DNA of 27,021 bases. It comes from a virus. The notes beneath the pieces were generated by a model. That model saw only the letters and a list, made by a program, of their open reading frames with translations. It searched no databases and had not been told where the DNA came from. Positions 1 through 8,204 of this stretch are shown here, in pieces. Made by a program: the position numbers and the translations under genes. The stretch covers positions 1-27,021 of IMG/VR virus record IMGVR_UViG_3300011115_000393. One strand, 5' to 3'. Within the stretch, counting starts at the first letter, position 1, and each line of letters begins with the position of its first letter.

Positions 1-83
1 TCTAGATTGACAGATGAGTCTTGTAGGTTCAAGCCCATGAAGCCCGGAGCTTGTACAGTTGTAGTGAGTAGTTGCTCAGCCAT
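1..83 (-). CDS. tail nozzle/tubular-type structural protein, N-terminus only
   Basis: Only the first 27 codons are inside the window; the gene runs off the left edge. The start ATG (81-83) shares one base with the TAA of the adaptor gene upstream (TAATG), so translation is probably coupled. The peptide begins MAEQLLTTTVQAPGFMGLN. From memory this opening (…LLT…APGF.GLN.Q.S…) resembles the N-terminus of large podovirus tail-tube or nozzle proteins, which follow the adaptor gene in many phages. With so little sequence the call rests mainly on that resemblance and on position. Confidence 0.55.
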   Translation of the reverse strand, partial: MAEQLLTTTVQAPGFMGLNLQDSSVNL

Positions 84-733
84 TAGACAGCATTCCAAAC
101 TGTAGTATCTTCATAACGATTCTTCTCAATGGCAATAGCATCTGCCAGAGCTAATCTGTACATCAGATAAGCCTCTGAAGAGGTAACACCAGAGTCTTCG
201 CCTCTCTCAGCGATGGCTCTGGAGTAGGCCAACAGAGATGGCAAGTGAGAGGGAACTAAGATAGTATCTGAGTCATTCACTAGATCCACTGTAGGTATTA
301 CCAGTTCAAACCTCAATGAATAGATACCATCAGGCAGTGGATATACATCTACCTTATTATCACCACCAGCAGTTACACCATTGTAGCAATAGTATGTTGG
401 AGCACCACCATTGGCATTACCTAAGTAATACATACGGTTAATCCAGTCACGATTAGCTGGTTGTAGAGCATAATCACTGGTATCATTCAATACATCACTT
501 GTGGTGAATCTTTGACCTGAACCTGTAAGAGTATAGTTACGAGTCCCAGCCACTGTAGATACTACAATGGTAGAACTTAGAGCATTCCAATCGAAGGCAT
601 CCTCAATCTCTCTCTTAGAATCATTAACCCATACACCTACAAGGCTTGAGTAGTCAGTATCAGTTACAGAGGTAACAGTAGGCTCACGCAAGCGTCTGAG
701 CACATTGTTCACAACGTCTAAATACGTAGCCAT
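83..733 (-). CDS. head-to-tail adaptor protein (SU10/gp4-like)
   Basis: A 216-aa protein that opens with a helical segment (MATYLDVVNNVLRRLREP), continues with a beta-rich middle (residues about 50-150) and ends in a helix-rich C-terminus. This resembles the adaptor proteins of the SU10-adaptor family, which form the ring between portal and tail tube and often open with a YLDVVN-type helix. An AAGGA ribosome site lies about 9 bases before the ATG. It is coupled by TAATG to the tail-nozzle-like gene downstream, the usual order for these connector proteins. No catalytic motif is expected or seen. The family call is from recognition, not from a search. Confidence 0.65.
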   Translation of the reverse strand: MATYLDVVNNVLRRLREPTVTSVTDTDYSSLVGVWVNDSKREIEDAFDWNALSSTIVVSTVAGTRNYTLTGSGQRFTTSDVLNDTSDYALQPANRDWINRMYYLGNANGGAPTYYCYNGVTAGGDNKVDVYPLPDGIYSLRFELVIPTVDLVNDSDTILVPSHLPSLLAYSRAIAERGEDSGVTSSEAYLMYRLALADAIAIEKNRYEDTTVWNAV

Positions 734-745
734 TTGTTATGTCCT

Positions 746-934
746 TTACTTCTTATTTCTACCAGTTTTTCTCTTAGCTCTATCAGCTTCACTCAAAGCA
801 ATCGCAACTGCTTGAGTTCTAGACTTCACCACAGGGCCACCCTTACCACTGTGGAGAGTACCTTCTTTGTACTCACCCATAACCTTCTTCATCTTGTTCT
901 TAGCTGTTCTCTGACCACGTGTAGGCATAACCAT
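746..934 (-). CDS. small basic DUF6496-like protein
   Basis: A 62-aa, lysine- and arginine-rich protein. Its core MKKVMGEYKEGTLHSGKGG followed by PVVKSRTQAVAIALSEA is a pattern I recognise from short phage and bacterial proteins grouped as DUF6496; no function is established. There is no signal peptide or membrane segment. GGAG lies about 13 bases before the first ATG, and a second in-frame ATG two codons on is an alternative start. It sits between the holin-like gene and the tail adaptor within the late operon. High positive charge would suit nucleic-acid or virion binding, but that is inference. Confidence 0.7.
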   Translation of the reverse strand: MVMPTRGQRTAKNKMKKVMGEYKEGTLHSGKGGPVVKSRTQAVAIALSEADRAKRKTGRNKK

Positions 935-938
935 GATA

Positions 939-1175
939 TTATTTTACTCCATGAAATCTGTTGTCGATAGCTAACCAAATAGCTCCAAAGAAAGCACCTA
1001 TGATAATGATAGGTTTAACAGCTTTAGCAATCCACTCAAGTACTATAAAAGCACCTGCAGCAGCGTTAAAGGCTTTGATTACATCTTGTGTATTCTTCTC
1101 TATGTTGTCTACCTTAGCCTCTACAGCCAGTAAACGCTCATAGATGTGTTCATGAGTGACTGTCTCATCAACCAT
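939..1175 (-). CDS. holin-like small membrane protein
   Basis: A 78-aa protein starting at the ATG that overlaps the upstream stop as TAATG; the only longer start is a TTG four codons earlier. Residues about 1-35 are polar and heptad-like (…ERLLAVEAKVDNIEKNTQDV…), suggesting a short coiled coil. Residues about 38-72 are strongly hydrophobic, enough for one long or two short membrane helices, and the tail ends in charged residues. Coiled coil plus C-terminal membrane anchor is the layout of XhlA/holin-like phage proteins that sit in the inner membrane and help release endolysin. No endolysin gene is present in the window, so a lysis role is likely but not proven by context. Confidence 0.55.
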   Translation of the reverse strand: MVDETVTHEHIYERLLAVEAKVDNIEKNTQDVIKAFNAAAGAFIVLEWIAKAVKPIIIIGAFFGAIWLAIDNRFHGVK

Positions 1176-1468
1176 TATGCTGACCAAGGAGTTCCAGTAG
1201 CAGTAACAGGATTCTTCTGCAAAGCAATGTTAGCTGCTAGTGCATCTTCTGTGACTTGCTTGTCAATAGATTCCCAAACCCAATTCAATACTTCTGCTTC
1301 AGTAACCGAGGAATAAGGGATTGTGGGTGTACCAGAAGCCCATGAAGCTGTTGAGTAGATAGAGGCTGTGTGTTCGCCATCTACTGCTGTAGCTTGCCAA
1401 TGTGCAGTTTTAACAAAGCCTGTTGCAACATCTCTGTCGAGGGTGCTGATTGTCCATGTAGTGTTCAT
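1175..1468 (-). CDS. DUF7936-like small phage protein
   Basis: A 97-aa protein with a clear ribosome site (AAAGGA about 8 bases before the ATG). The opening TTWTISTLDRDVATGFVKTA, the central AHWQATAVDGEH and the tail with VLNWVWESIDK and NP…TGTPW are features I recognise from a small phage family (DUF7936) found beside tail-fibre genes. Its function is unknown. It is coupled by TAATG to the holin-like gene and follows the tail fibre, so a tail-associated or fibre-assembly role is possible. No metal-binding or catalytic motif is visible. Confidence 0.6.
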   Translation of the reverse strand: MNTTWTISTLDRDVATGFVKTAHWQATAVDGEHTASIYSTASWASGTPTIPYSSVTEAEVLNWVWESIDKQVTEDALAANIALQKNPVTATGTPWSA

Positions 1469-1487
1469 GTTAGTTTCCTTTTAAAAA

Positions 1488-3743
1488 TTAGCAAGCCATT
1501 AAGACGCAAGGCACACAATATGAGCCATCTGCGTAAGTGCAAGTAACATGGTTTGAAGTTACTTTAGCAACAGTTTTAGAACGAATGATGTCATCACCTT
1601 GTGGCTTGGCAGTTCCATCACCCGCAGACATAAGCAAGTCACCACGAACAACAGTTACGCCTTGTGCAATGCGGATAATCATATCGCCTGTCATAGCCAT
1701 ATTGATTTCGTCAACATTGTGAGCATCATCATGTGACCAATTAACAAACACACCTGCAACATTTACATCGCCTTCTGTGTCAGACACTTTGACTTTGTTT
1801 AACTGTTCGTTGTCAACAGGTTGTCCATCTTTGGTGTAAACATTCATTTCATCAAGGTTAGACAAGACTGTACCTTTGACCAATGAATTGTCTTTGGCTG
1901 TTGTTGTTTGTGCGTATCGTGATAAGTGACCGCCATTGTATGAAACTGTTGTTCCTGAAACAGTAATGTTTCCTTCTTGTGTTCCAGCCTGAAGAAACGC
2001 AACTAATTCACCATCATCTGTTCTTCTGTTTACTTTTAAACCAGCCGCACCATCCCTAGAAAGTTGCATACCGCCTGTACTTACTATTGATGCGCCAGAA
2101 ACATTACTTTCAGCAGGGGTGCTGTTCGTACCTCCCACAAGAAAATTGCCTGACGAATCAATTCTGGCTCGTTCTGTGCCGTTAGTTGCAAACAATAAAT
2201 TGTTGTTTGTTTGAACATTAATGGCAGGGTCAACTCCAGCCCAATTAGACCGTATTTGAATTACCTTTGTCCCTGCGCCGTCTTCGTTAACACGAATACC
2301 ATTACTACCAACAACATCCAACTTAGCCGCAGGCGAACTCGTCCCAATACCCAGACCTGTCGAGGTTAGGCGCATTTGTTCTGCGCCATTGGTGTAAAAG
2401 GCTAATGGTTGAGTTGCACCACCACCTTGTTTTCCAGCAATTAAAATACTTGTGGCTGTATTTGTATAAAGTTGAGTGTAAAAACCAGTGCCGTTTTCTT
2501 GGGCTGTTATTGCCGATTCTGTAGTATTTTTATTTTTAAACTCTACACTACCATCAAAAGTAAGCGCAGAGCCAGTAGCCAATGCACTTGTACTTGAGGC
2601 GTAAACCACACCGCCTGATGTGAATGATGTTAGGTTAGTACCGCCATTGGCAGTGGGTAGTGTTCCTGTCACACCAGTAGTTAATGGAAGTCCTGTCGCA
2701 TTGGTCAGGGTTGCACTTGTAGGTGTGCCTAATACTGGAGTCACCAAAGTAGGTGAAGTTGATAAGACATTGTTACCGGAACCTGTGGAGGTTGTAACTC
2801 CTGTACCACCATTTAGAACAGGAAGCGTACCAGTTACACCTGTTGACAAAGGCAAGCCTGTCAAGTTAGTAGCTGTACCACTAGAAGGAGTACCAAGAGC
2901 ACCACCGTTAACCACTGGAGCACCAGCAGAGCCAACATTAACAGCTAACGCTGTAGCTACTCCAGTGCCTAAGCCTGAGACACCTGTACTAATTGGTAAG
3001 CCTGTAGCGTTAGTCAAAGTAGCACTTGCTGGTGTACCTAAAGCAGGAGTCACCAAAGTAGGACTTGTAGCAAACACCAGAGAACCTGTACCAGTTTCAT
3101 CTGTGACAGCTGCAAGCAAGTTAGCACTGGATGGAGTACCTAAGAAGGTTGCAACACCAGTACCTAATGATGTAATACCTGTACCACCATTGGCAACTGG
3201 TAGAGTACCTGTAACACCAGTAGTTAGTGGAAGACCTGTCAAGTTAGTAGCCACACCTGACGCTGGAGTACCTAGTGCTGGAGTTACCAGAGTAGGTGAG
3301 GTAGACAATACGACATTACCAGTACCAGTAGAGGAGGTAACACCAGTACCACCATTCGCTACAGGCAAAGTACCTGTAATGTCACCAGTTGAGATACTAA
3401 TAGCATCCCATGTTGCATTAGTACCATCAGTTTGCAAATACTTATTAGCATTGCTTGTTTGAGATGGTAACAAGTTATTCAGAGCACCTGCAGCTGTAGA
3501 AGCACCAGTACCTCCATCGGCAACTGCTAAGTCTGTGATACCAGCTATGGAGCCACCTGTGATGGCTACAGCGTTAGCTTCCTGATTACCTAAGGAACCT
3601 ACAAGTTTAACAACAGCTGCACTGTTATCCTTGGTATAGATTTTCTTATCGGTAACATTAACAGCTAACTCACCCTTAGTTAAGTCACCTACTACAGGTA
3701 CTGCTGAGGCTGTACTGCTATTCTTTGTAATGATTGTTGTCAT
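1488..3743 (-). CDS. tail fibre protein with Gly/Thr-rich repeats
   Basis: A 751-aa fibre-type protein. Residues about 1-110 form an N-terminal part containing the …[18 protein letters not shown]… motif common in phage fibres. Residues about 115-400 hold repeats: GTLPxxNGGT occurs four times and SPTLVTPxLGTP three times, typical of trimeric beta-structured shafts. The middle (about 400-600) resembles other fibre head segments (…[19 protein letters not shown]…). The C-terminus is distinct and ends in [17 protein letters not shown], with five cysteines in the last 17 residues. It likely mediates host recognition. No peptidase/chaperone domain with an obvious catalytic triad is recognised. It lies between the repeat-bearing virion protein and the DUF7936-like gene. 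Confidence 0.8.
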   Translation of the reverse strand: MTTIITKNSSTASAVPVVGDLTKGELAVNVTDKKIYTKDNSAAVVKLVGSLGNQEANAVAITGGSIAGITDLAVADGGTGASTAAGALNNLLPSQTSNANKYLQTDGTNATWDAISISTGDITGTLPVANGGTGVTSSTGTGNVVLSTSPTLVTPALGTPASGVATNLTGLPLTTGVTGTLPVANGGTGITSLGTGVATFLGTPSSANLLAAVTDETGTGSLVFATSPTLVTPALGTPASATLTNATGLPISTGVSGLGTGVATALAVNVGSAGAPVVNGGALGTPSSGTATNLTGLPLSTGVTGTLPVLNGGTGVTTSTGSGNNVLSTSPTLVTPVLGTPTSATLTNATGLPLTTGVTGTLPTANGGTNLTSFTSGGVVYASSTSALATGSALTFDGSVEFKNKNTTESAITAQENGTGFYTQLYTNTATSILIAGKQGGGATQPLAFYTNGAEQMRLTSTGLGIGTSSPAAKLDVVGSNGIRVNEDGAGTKVIQIRSNWAGVDPAINVQTNNNLLFATNGTERARIDSSGNFLVGGTNSTPAESNVSGASIVSTGGMQLSRDGAAGLKVNRRTDDGELVAFLQAGTQEGNITVSGTTVSYNGGHLSRYAQTTTAKDNSLVKGTVLSNLDEMNVYTKDGQPVDNEQLNKVKVSDTEGDVNVAGVFVNWSHDDAHNVDEINMAMTGDMIIRIAQGVTVVRGDLLMSAGDGTAKPQGDDIIRSKTVAKVTSNHVTCTYADGSYCVPCVLMAC

Positions 3744-3749
3744 AATGTA

Positions 3750-5534
3750 TTAAGCACCTTTAAATAGTCCATAAGCTGCACCTATTGTGTCTTGAGAGAT
3801 ACCTAGATTAGTTAAATAATCTATGGCTGCTCTTTGGTTTTCAGGAGTATCTCCACCTGAGGCAGATACAAAATCAGCATAAGCTTGAGCAATAGATTGA
3901 GGAGAACTACCAGCTCCTAAAGTTGTATAACTAGGTTCAGCGGCAGTGCCTGTCATGCTTTGTCCACCTCCTGATAACATTCCACCCCCGCCACCAGTAG
4001 TAGTTCCTGCTATGTATGTATTGTAAGCTTGACCTATCTGTTCGTCTGAAAGACCAATATCTCTTAAATAGTTAATAGCTACCTGTTGATTTTCAGGGGT
4101 ATCACCACCGCTTCCAGAAACAAAGGTTTCATAAGCCTGTGCAATATTAGTTGGAGCTGATGTTGCACTTAACCCTTGGTATGTGTTTCCAGTGTTTGTT
4201 GCCGTTGCTGTTCCTGTTGTAGCTGGTAGGCTATTTAAATAAGTAGTGTAAGCCTGACCGATAGCATCCTCTGTAATACCAATGTCTCTTAAGTAAGTAA
4301 TAGCACGTTGTCTGTTAGCTTCTGTGTCACCACCAGCATTAGCAATAAAGGATGAGTATGCTTGAGCTATATTAGAAAGATTAGCTGTTGCATTCAGTGC
4401 ATCGTATGTATTTCCTGAAGCTGGTAATGTACTTAAATAAGCATTGTAAGAAGTACCAATCTGATCTTGTGTTAAACCTAAGTTAGTTAAATAATCAGTA
4501 GCTGCTTTTCTGTTAGCTGCTGTGTTGCCACCAGACTTTGAAATAAAGTCAGCATAAGCAGTAGCTACATCTGTAGGTGAGCTTGTTTTAGTTAAAGAAG
4601 CATACAAAGGAGATGTAGTTGGAGTAGTAGTTCTTGGTATAACAACTGGAGGAGTTACAGGTTTAGGTACTGTATTGGGAATAGTTGTAGGTCTTAAGCC
4701 AGTAGTTGTTGAAGTTCCACCAACCATATCACCAAACAAACTACCTGTAATGGAAGCTCCGGGATTGAATTCAGTTGAGTACCAGTTTTGCAAAGGGCTT
4801 GCAACATCACGAGGTACGTTAGGCATTAACTGATTATAGCTACTTTGTACTTGACTGAAGTAATCAGGAGAGTAACCACCAGCACCACCTCCTGAGTATG
4901 TAATAGGAGGAGTTGTTGTAGGGGTTGTTCTAGTGCTTCCAATATTGGAGATAGCGTTACCAGCTCCTATCAAGCCAGCTACACTGATACCAGCTCTGGC
5001 TAAGTTAGCTATCTGTGCTGCTGTAAGACCTGAAGCTCCAGCAGTTCCCAAGGCTCCTGCAGCCCCTGCTGTTCCTGCCGCTGCTGCAAACTCTGAAGCT
5101 GAAAGACCTAAAGCTGATGCTTCAGCAGCTGTTAATCCTAAGCCAGCAGCTTCAGTAGCTGTTAAACCTGCAGCAGTTGCACCGCCACCACCAAGTAAAC
5201 CAGCATAACCAGCACCACCTAAAGCTGCTAATACTACTGGATCTTTAAAAGCATCTACTAAGCCACCAAAGAATGAGGGGCCACTTTGTGCTTGCTCTAC
5301 ACCTTGACTTACAAAGTTACCTGAGGGATCATAGTTATAATAAGGATTACCTGTACCTTTTCCTGTAACTGCATAGATACTCTGTAATGGGCCTTCTTGT
5401 CTAGATTCACCATCACCAATATCTGCATAGTTGCCTTGATATAGAAGTCCATTTATGGTAGCTGAAGTACCACGAGGCATTGCCATAACCTGTTGTACTT
5501 GCTCAGGTGTCAGTGCTTGAGGAGTGGTTGCCAT
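3750..5534 (-). CDS. putative virion protein with four C-terminal helical repeats
   Basis: A 594-aa protein. Residues about 1-95 are polar. Residues about 95-200 are an alanine/glycine-rich stretch (…GLTATEAAGLGLTAAEASALGL…) that could insert in or cross a membrane. A Pro/Thr-rich linker follows (about 200-310). The last 285 residues hold four copies of a 45-50 aa helical unit with consensus IAQAYxxFxxxxGGDTxxN plus a YLxxxGxxxxxIGxAY half, joined by variable linkers. I do not recognise the family. Size, amphipathic middle and position between capsid-associated and fibre genes suggest an internal or ejected virion protein. An AAAGG ribosome site lies 12 bases before the ATG. Confidence 0.6.
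   Translation of the reverse strand: MATTPQALTPEQVQQVMAMPRGTSATINGLLYQGNYADIGDGESRQEGPLQSIYAVTGKGTGNPYYNYDPSGNFVSQGVEQAQSGPSFFGGLVDAFKDPVVLAALGGAGYAGLLGGGGATAAGLTATEAAGLGLTAAEASALGLSASEFAAAAGTAGAAGALGTAGASGLTAAQIANLARAGISVAGLIGAGNAISNIGSTRTTPTTTPPITYSGGGAGGYSPDYFSQVQSSYNQLMPNVPRDVASPLQNWYSTEFNPGASITGSLFGDMVGGTSTTTGLRPTTIPNTVPKPVTPPVVIPRTTTPTTSPLYASLTKTSSPTDVATAYADFISKSGGNTAANRKAATDYLTNLGLTQDQIGTSYNAYLSTLPASGNTYDALNATANLSNIAQAYSSFIANAGGDTEANRQRAITYLRDIGITEDAIGQAYTTYLNSLPATTGTATATNTGNTYQGLSATSAPTNIAQAYETFVSGSGGDTPENQQVAINYLRDIGLSDEQIGQAYNTYIAGTTTGGGGGMLSGGGQSMTGTAAEPSYTTLGAGSSPQSIAQAYADFVSASGGDTPENQRAAIDYLTNLGISQDTIGAAYGLFKGA
3753..4572 (-). repeat. four divergent copies of a ~140-bp coding repeat
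   Basis: Within the 594-aa virion protein gene, four related units lie at about 3753-3900, 4012-4152, 4233-4374 and 4435-4572. The encoded units share AYxxFxxxxGGxTxxN and YLxxLGxxxxxIGxxY. Copies are separated by linkers of different lengths and have diverged at the DNA level, which points to old duplication rather than recent slippage. Confidence 0.75.
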
Positions 5535-5539
5535 AATTG

Positions 5540-5872
5540 TTACTCGCCTTTTCTGTATAACTCAAACGTGTTGATAATATTCATTGTAGAACCAGTCTCA
5601 GACGTTGCACGAACTTGATCGCCCTCTTCAAGAACAATATAAGCACCATCGTTAAACTTAATAAACTGAGTAGCACTTAACACATAGTTATCTAATATGT
5701 GAACCTCAGTTGTTGTACTTACGTCATACCACACAACATCAACAGTTTTATTATTACCACCAGTATTAACAACGTAACAAAGAGGCCACCTAGCATAGTA
5801 ACCAGTGGGTACTGTGAAAAGAGTAGTCTGCGTTGCTGCAGTAAGAACATTACCCGTCGATACTGGTTTCAT
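5540..5872 (-). CDS. small beta-rich putative virion protein
   Basis: A 110-aa protein with alternating hydrophobic strands (…TTLFTVPTGYYARWPLCYVVN…, …QFIKFNDGAYIVLEEGDQVRA…), consistent with a compact beta-sandwich. Phage proteins of this shape (ending in …GDQVRATS…ELYR.GE) commonly occur next to tail or fibre genes and are annotated as hypothetical; I recognise the type but not a function. The start overlaps the preceding small gene by 23 bases, so the two are probably co-translated. It sits between the capsid gene and the large repeat-bearing virion protein, which suggests a head-decoration or tail role. Confidence 0.6.
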   Translation of the reverse strand: MKPVSTGNVLTAATQTTLFTVPTGYYARWPLCYVVNTGGNNKTVDVVWYDVSTTTEVHILDNYVLSATQFIKFNDGAYIVLEEGDQVRATSETGSTMNIINTFELYRKGE

Positions 5873-6020
5873 CTTGCTTTACTGTTTTCTTAGTTGTTTT
5901 AGGAACTTCAACTACTTCTATTACCTCAGTGTATCCAGTATGTTTCTTCATCTCAGCAATCTCATGATCCTGAAAGAACTCTACTGTGTTACCTGATTGA
6001 ATGCATTTAAACTTTGCCAT
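5850..6020 (-). CDS. small post-capsid protein of 56 aa
   Basis: This short gene encodes MAKFKCIQSGNTVEFFQDHE and ends …VKQDETSIDG. It has a good ribosome site (AAAGG about 9 bases before ATG). The N-terminal half looks like a small beta-hairpin plus helix; the C-terminal half is lysine- and threonine-rich. It is the first gene after the capsid terminator and overlaps the next gene by 23 bases. Similar tiny proteins directly after the capsid gene are common in podoviruses, but I cannot assign a role. The overlap, ribosome site and lack of any other gene in this gap support it as real. Confidence 0.65.
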   Translation of the reverse strand: MAKFKCIQSGNTVEFFQDHEIAEMKKHTGYTEVIEVVEVPKTTKKTVKQDETSIDG

Positions 6021-6061
6021 TATGATTAACCTTTCTGATATGCTACTTATAGAAGCACATT

Positions 6062-6100
6062 AAAAAGGCTCCCCACCTCTTGTGAAGATAGGGAACCCTT
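6062..6100 (-). terminator. rho-independent terminator behind the capsid gene
   Basis: Read on the minus strand the RNA folds into a long hairpin: AGGGTTCCCTATCTT, a CAC loop, then AAGAGGTGGGGAGCCT. About 15 base pairs form with a two-base GG bulge and a few G-U pairs. The stem is followed immediately by TTTTT. It begins 8 bases after the capsid stop codon. It should end or attenuate most capsid transcripts before the tail genes. Confidence 0.85.
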
Positions 6101-6107
6101 AACCAAC

Positions 6108-7067
6108 TTACATTGGCACTACGAGGGCAACGCCACCATAGTTACGCAACTCAGCAGTACCGTACAAAGTATCAGCAGTGAACAATGTACCGAGGTACTC
6201 TTGTTTGTACTGAGTCTGTGAACGGACACCAACTTGCTCAACCAGAACCATAGAGTCTTTGTGAGCCATCAAGCACACACGACCCAAGCTAGTACCAGTA
6301 CCATTAGCAGCAGATTTAGCTGTGTCAGCATTTGTAGAAACATAGACTGGAACACCGTAGATGTCGCCAATCATGCCGTTACGGATGCTGTTAGCAGAAC
6401 CAGCTTCACCAACGCTGTTGAAGGTTGTGAACTCAGACAAGCCCAAGATAGTGTTACGTACATTTGGAGGAATCAAGAAGAAGCGGTTGTCCATAGGAAC
6501 ATCGCTGTCATCAAGACGCTGAATTGTACGACGAATACCAGCAGCTGTCAGAGCTGAAGCATTACCAGCACCAGCGGAAGCTGAGTAGTCAAATGCTGTA
6601 GAACCATCACCACCAATGAAAGCACCAGCGTAGCGGTATGAACCAGCACCAGCTGTTGAAACATTGAACTGTTGACCCAAGATAACCAAGTCAGTATCAA
6701 CTTGCTTACCCAAAGCATAACCAGCATCATCAGTGTAGAACTGACGGAGGCTAGACAATGCCTGAGCTTCCACGATGTCCTCAATCAAACGTGAGTACTC
6801 GTAGTGCTTGTTGATAGAGACAGTTACTTCAGACTCAGTAGCTGCGATGAGTGTAACTTGTGTAGAAGCTGACTTAGCAGAAGCGGAGCCACGTGTAGGG
6901 ACTGGAATGTGAACGGTGTCACCTTTCTTGCCCTTGAAGCTCATTTTCTTAACTAGGTTAGCTGCAACCAAGCTCTTTTTGTAGGCAGCAACAATTTCGT
7001 CACTCCATACTTCAGGGATAAACGTATTAGCGGTCGTTACCGTTACGTGATCTGTACCTAATGCCAT
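6108..7067 (-). CDS. major capsid protein (HK97-fold type)
   Basis: A 319-aa protein directly after the scaffold gene and closed by a strong terminator, the classic position of the major coat protein. The opening ALGTDHVTVTTANTFIPEVW and the segments KKGDTVHIPVPTRG, YEYSRLIEDIVEAQALSSLR, DDAGYALGKQVDTDL and NRFFLIPPNV match the pattern of podovirus coat proteins: an N-arm that positions on the shell, a spine helix and a P-domain with a conserved Pro-Pro turn. AGGAGA sits 8 bases before the ATG, one of the strongest ribosome sites in the late module, in keeping with high expression. No fused protease or scaffold domain is seen. Confidence 0.85.
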   Translation of the reverse strand: MALGTDHVTVTTANTFIPEVWSDEIVAAYKKSLVAANLVKKMSFKGKKGDTVHIPVPTRGSASAKSASTQVTLIAATESEVTVSINKHYEYSRLIEDIVEAQALSSLRQFYTDDAGYALGKQVDTDLVILGQQFNVSTAGAGSYRYAGAFIGGDGSTAFDYSASAGAGNASALTAAGIRRTIQRLDDSDVPMDNRFFLIPPNVRNTILGLSEFTTFNSVGEAGSANSIRNGMIGDIYGVPVYVSTNADTAKSAANGTGTSLGRVCLMAHKDSMVLVEQVGVRSQTQYKQEYLGTLFTADTLYGTAELRNYGGVALVVPM

Positions 7068-7089
7068 TTTAAAATTCTCCTATAATTGT

Positions 7090-7896
7090 TTATTTAACTC
7101 GACCTTCAGAGTACGCAGCCATAATTTCAGGTTGCAGTGCCTCATAACGGTCAGGATCTGTCATACGTAGCCGGATAAGGTCGGCACGACGATATACTTT
7201 CTTAGAAGACTCTCCAGTTCCTCCAACATCGACACCAGCTGCTTTAAGGTTCTGTTTGCGGACAGCGTTACCTGCATCAGTAGTTTGTTGTGTCTTAGAT
7301 GTACGAATCTGTTTGAATGTAGAGAGAAGTTCATCAGCAGCATTAAAATCATAGTTAGCATCAGCCATTGCGTAGATATTAAGTCTCATGGGAGAGGCTT
7401 TAACCCACTCAATAAACTCACCATCACGAACAACATCTGCAAAGTCAGGATGCTTCTTGTTGAGCATTGCCTGTGTCTGAATTTGCTTTAACTGCTGTGA
7501 TGCTTGTTTAGCGGCTATTACATCTGGATGATTTGCAACTGCACGATTAACGTGACTCTGCGGATCTTCAAAGAAATCAATCTCTTGTGAGGTGTTATTT
7601 ACCTCATTTGGTTGCACTTGTTGTTGATTCTTTTGAGATAAGCTTTGTTTAATAAGATCATCAGCTAAACGCCTAACTTCTCCAACTTCCTGTGCTTGCC
7701 TTCCAATAAGCTTTTCAGCCTCTTGGTGCATACGAACAATATCTTCAAGATTCTTCCCTTTATATTTTTCAGGGATCTCTGGAGCTTGTTCTGAAGGTTG
7801 TTGAGTCTGTCGTGCATTTGTCGAAGACTGTTTAAAGTCTTCAGCATCAATCTCACTAACGCTACCTAGTTCCTCATTGCTATCAATTAAAGCCAT
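7090..7896 (-). CDS. capsid scaffolding protein
   Basis: A 268-aa, charged, glutamine-rich and mostly helical protein just upstream of the capsid gene. I chose the ATG at 7896 (MALIDSNEELG) because AGGGAAAGG lies just ahead of it; a GTG seven codons earlier would place that site inside the gene. The motif PEIPEKYKGKNLEDIVRMHQ near residues 40-60 is typical of phage scaffold proteins, followed by long coiled-coil-prone helices. The C-terminal end (…RRADLIRLRMTDPDRYEALQ…) is basic and would be the coat-binding helix by analogy with P22/T7 scaffolds. It acts inside the procapsid and leaves before packaging. Confidence 0.8.
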   Translation of the reverse strand: MALIDSNEELGSVSEIDAEDFKQSSTNARQTQQPSEQAPEIPEKYKGKNLEDIVRMHQEAEKLIGRQAQEVGEVRRLADDLIKQSLSQKNQQQVQPNEVNNTSQEIDFFEDPQSHVNRAVANHPDVIAAKQASQQLKQIQTQAMLNKKHPDFADVVRDGEFIEWVKASPMRLNIYAMADANYDFNAADELLSTFKQIRTSKTQQTTDAGNAVRKQNLKAAGVDVGGTGESSKKVYRRADLIRLRMTDPDRYEALQPEIMAAYSEGRVK

Positions 7897-7959
7897 ACCT
7901 AACCTTTCCCTGTCCACGTTGATGGATTACAGGATAATTTCAAAATAAAATTGGGTTGC

Positions 7960-7975
7960 CTGAATAGCTATTCAG
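7960..7975 (-). other. perfect 16-bp palindrome over a stop codon
   Basis: CTGAATAGCTATTCAG is an exact palindrome that contains the TAG stop (7968-7970) of the zinc-ribbon gene and lies about 65 bases before the scaffold start. In RNA it can form a 6-bp stem with an AGCT loop. The following bases are only loosely T-rich, so it is a poor terminator; it may instead slow translation or mark an RNA-processing site. Confidence 0.45.
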
Positions 7976-8204
7976 ATCCTCTCTTTTGTTCCTGCTTGAG
8001 CCTGTCAGCTCTCACAGCGGCCCACTTAGCTGTTGCACCGGGGAAGTCACCAGATATGGCATCTAACCCAATGGTAGGAGCTGAAATAAGCCTGATAGCG
8101 TCCTTACTACATACTTTGCATTTTGCAGTGGTATGATCGCTATCTACCAGCGATTCAGTTGTGTGGTTGTTGGGACATAAGAAGTCATACAAATGTTTAC
8201 TCAT
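7968..8204 (-). CDS. small zinc-ribbon protein (FmdB-like)
   Basis: A 78-aa protein starting at MSKHLYDFLCPNNH; GAGGAT lies about 7 bases before this ATG, and it overlaps the previous gene by 8 bases. Cys10 and His14 with Cys29-x2-Cys32 make a probable zinc knuckle, close to the CxxGH…CxxC plan of FmdB-type ribbons with CxxxH in the first half. The C-terminal half (…ISAPTIGLDAISGDFPG…) is a segment I know from phage versions of this family found just before scaffold/capsid genes. Role unknown; a regulatory or assembly function is possible. Confidence 0.6.
   Translation of the reverse strand: MSKHLYDFLCPNNHTTESLVDSDHTTAKCKVCSKDAIRLISAPTIGLDAISGDFPGATAKWAAVRADRLKQEQKRGSE

Noticed and set aside
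2620-3462. 280-codon open frame on the plus strand, Val/Pro-rich
   Set aside because: It is antisense to the fibre repeats. Its repetitive VPxxxVTPV composition is the mirror of [11 protein letters not shown] units, and it has no supporting context.
1488-3743. diversity-generating retroelement target in the fibre
   Set aside because: No reverse transcriptase gene and no template repeat are present in the window; the repeats are internal shaft repeats.
4933-5208. 91-codon Ala/Pro-rich frame on the plus strand
   Set aside because: Antisense shadow of the Ala/Gly-rich stretch of the 594-aa virion protein; biased composition keeps stops away.
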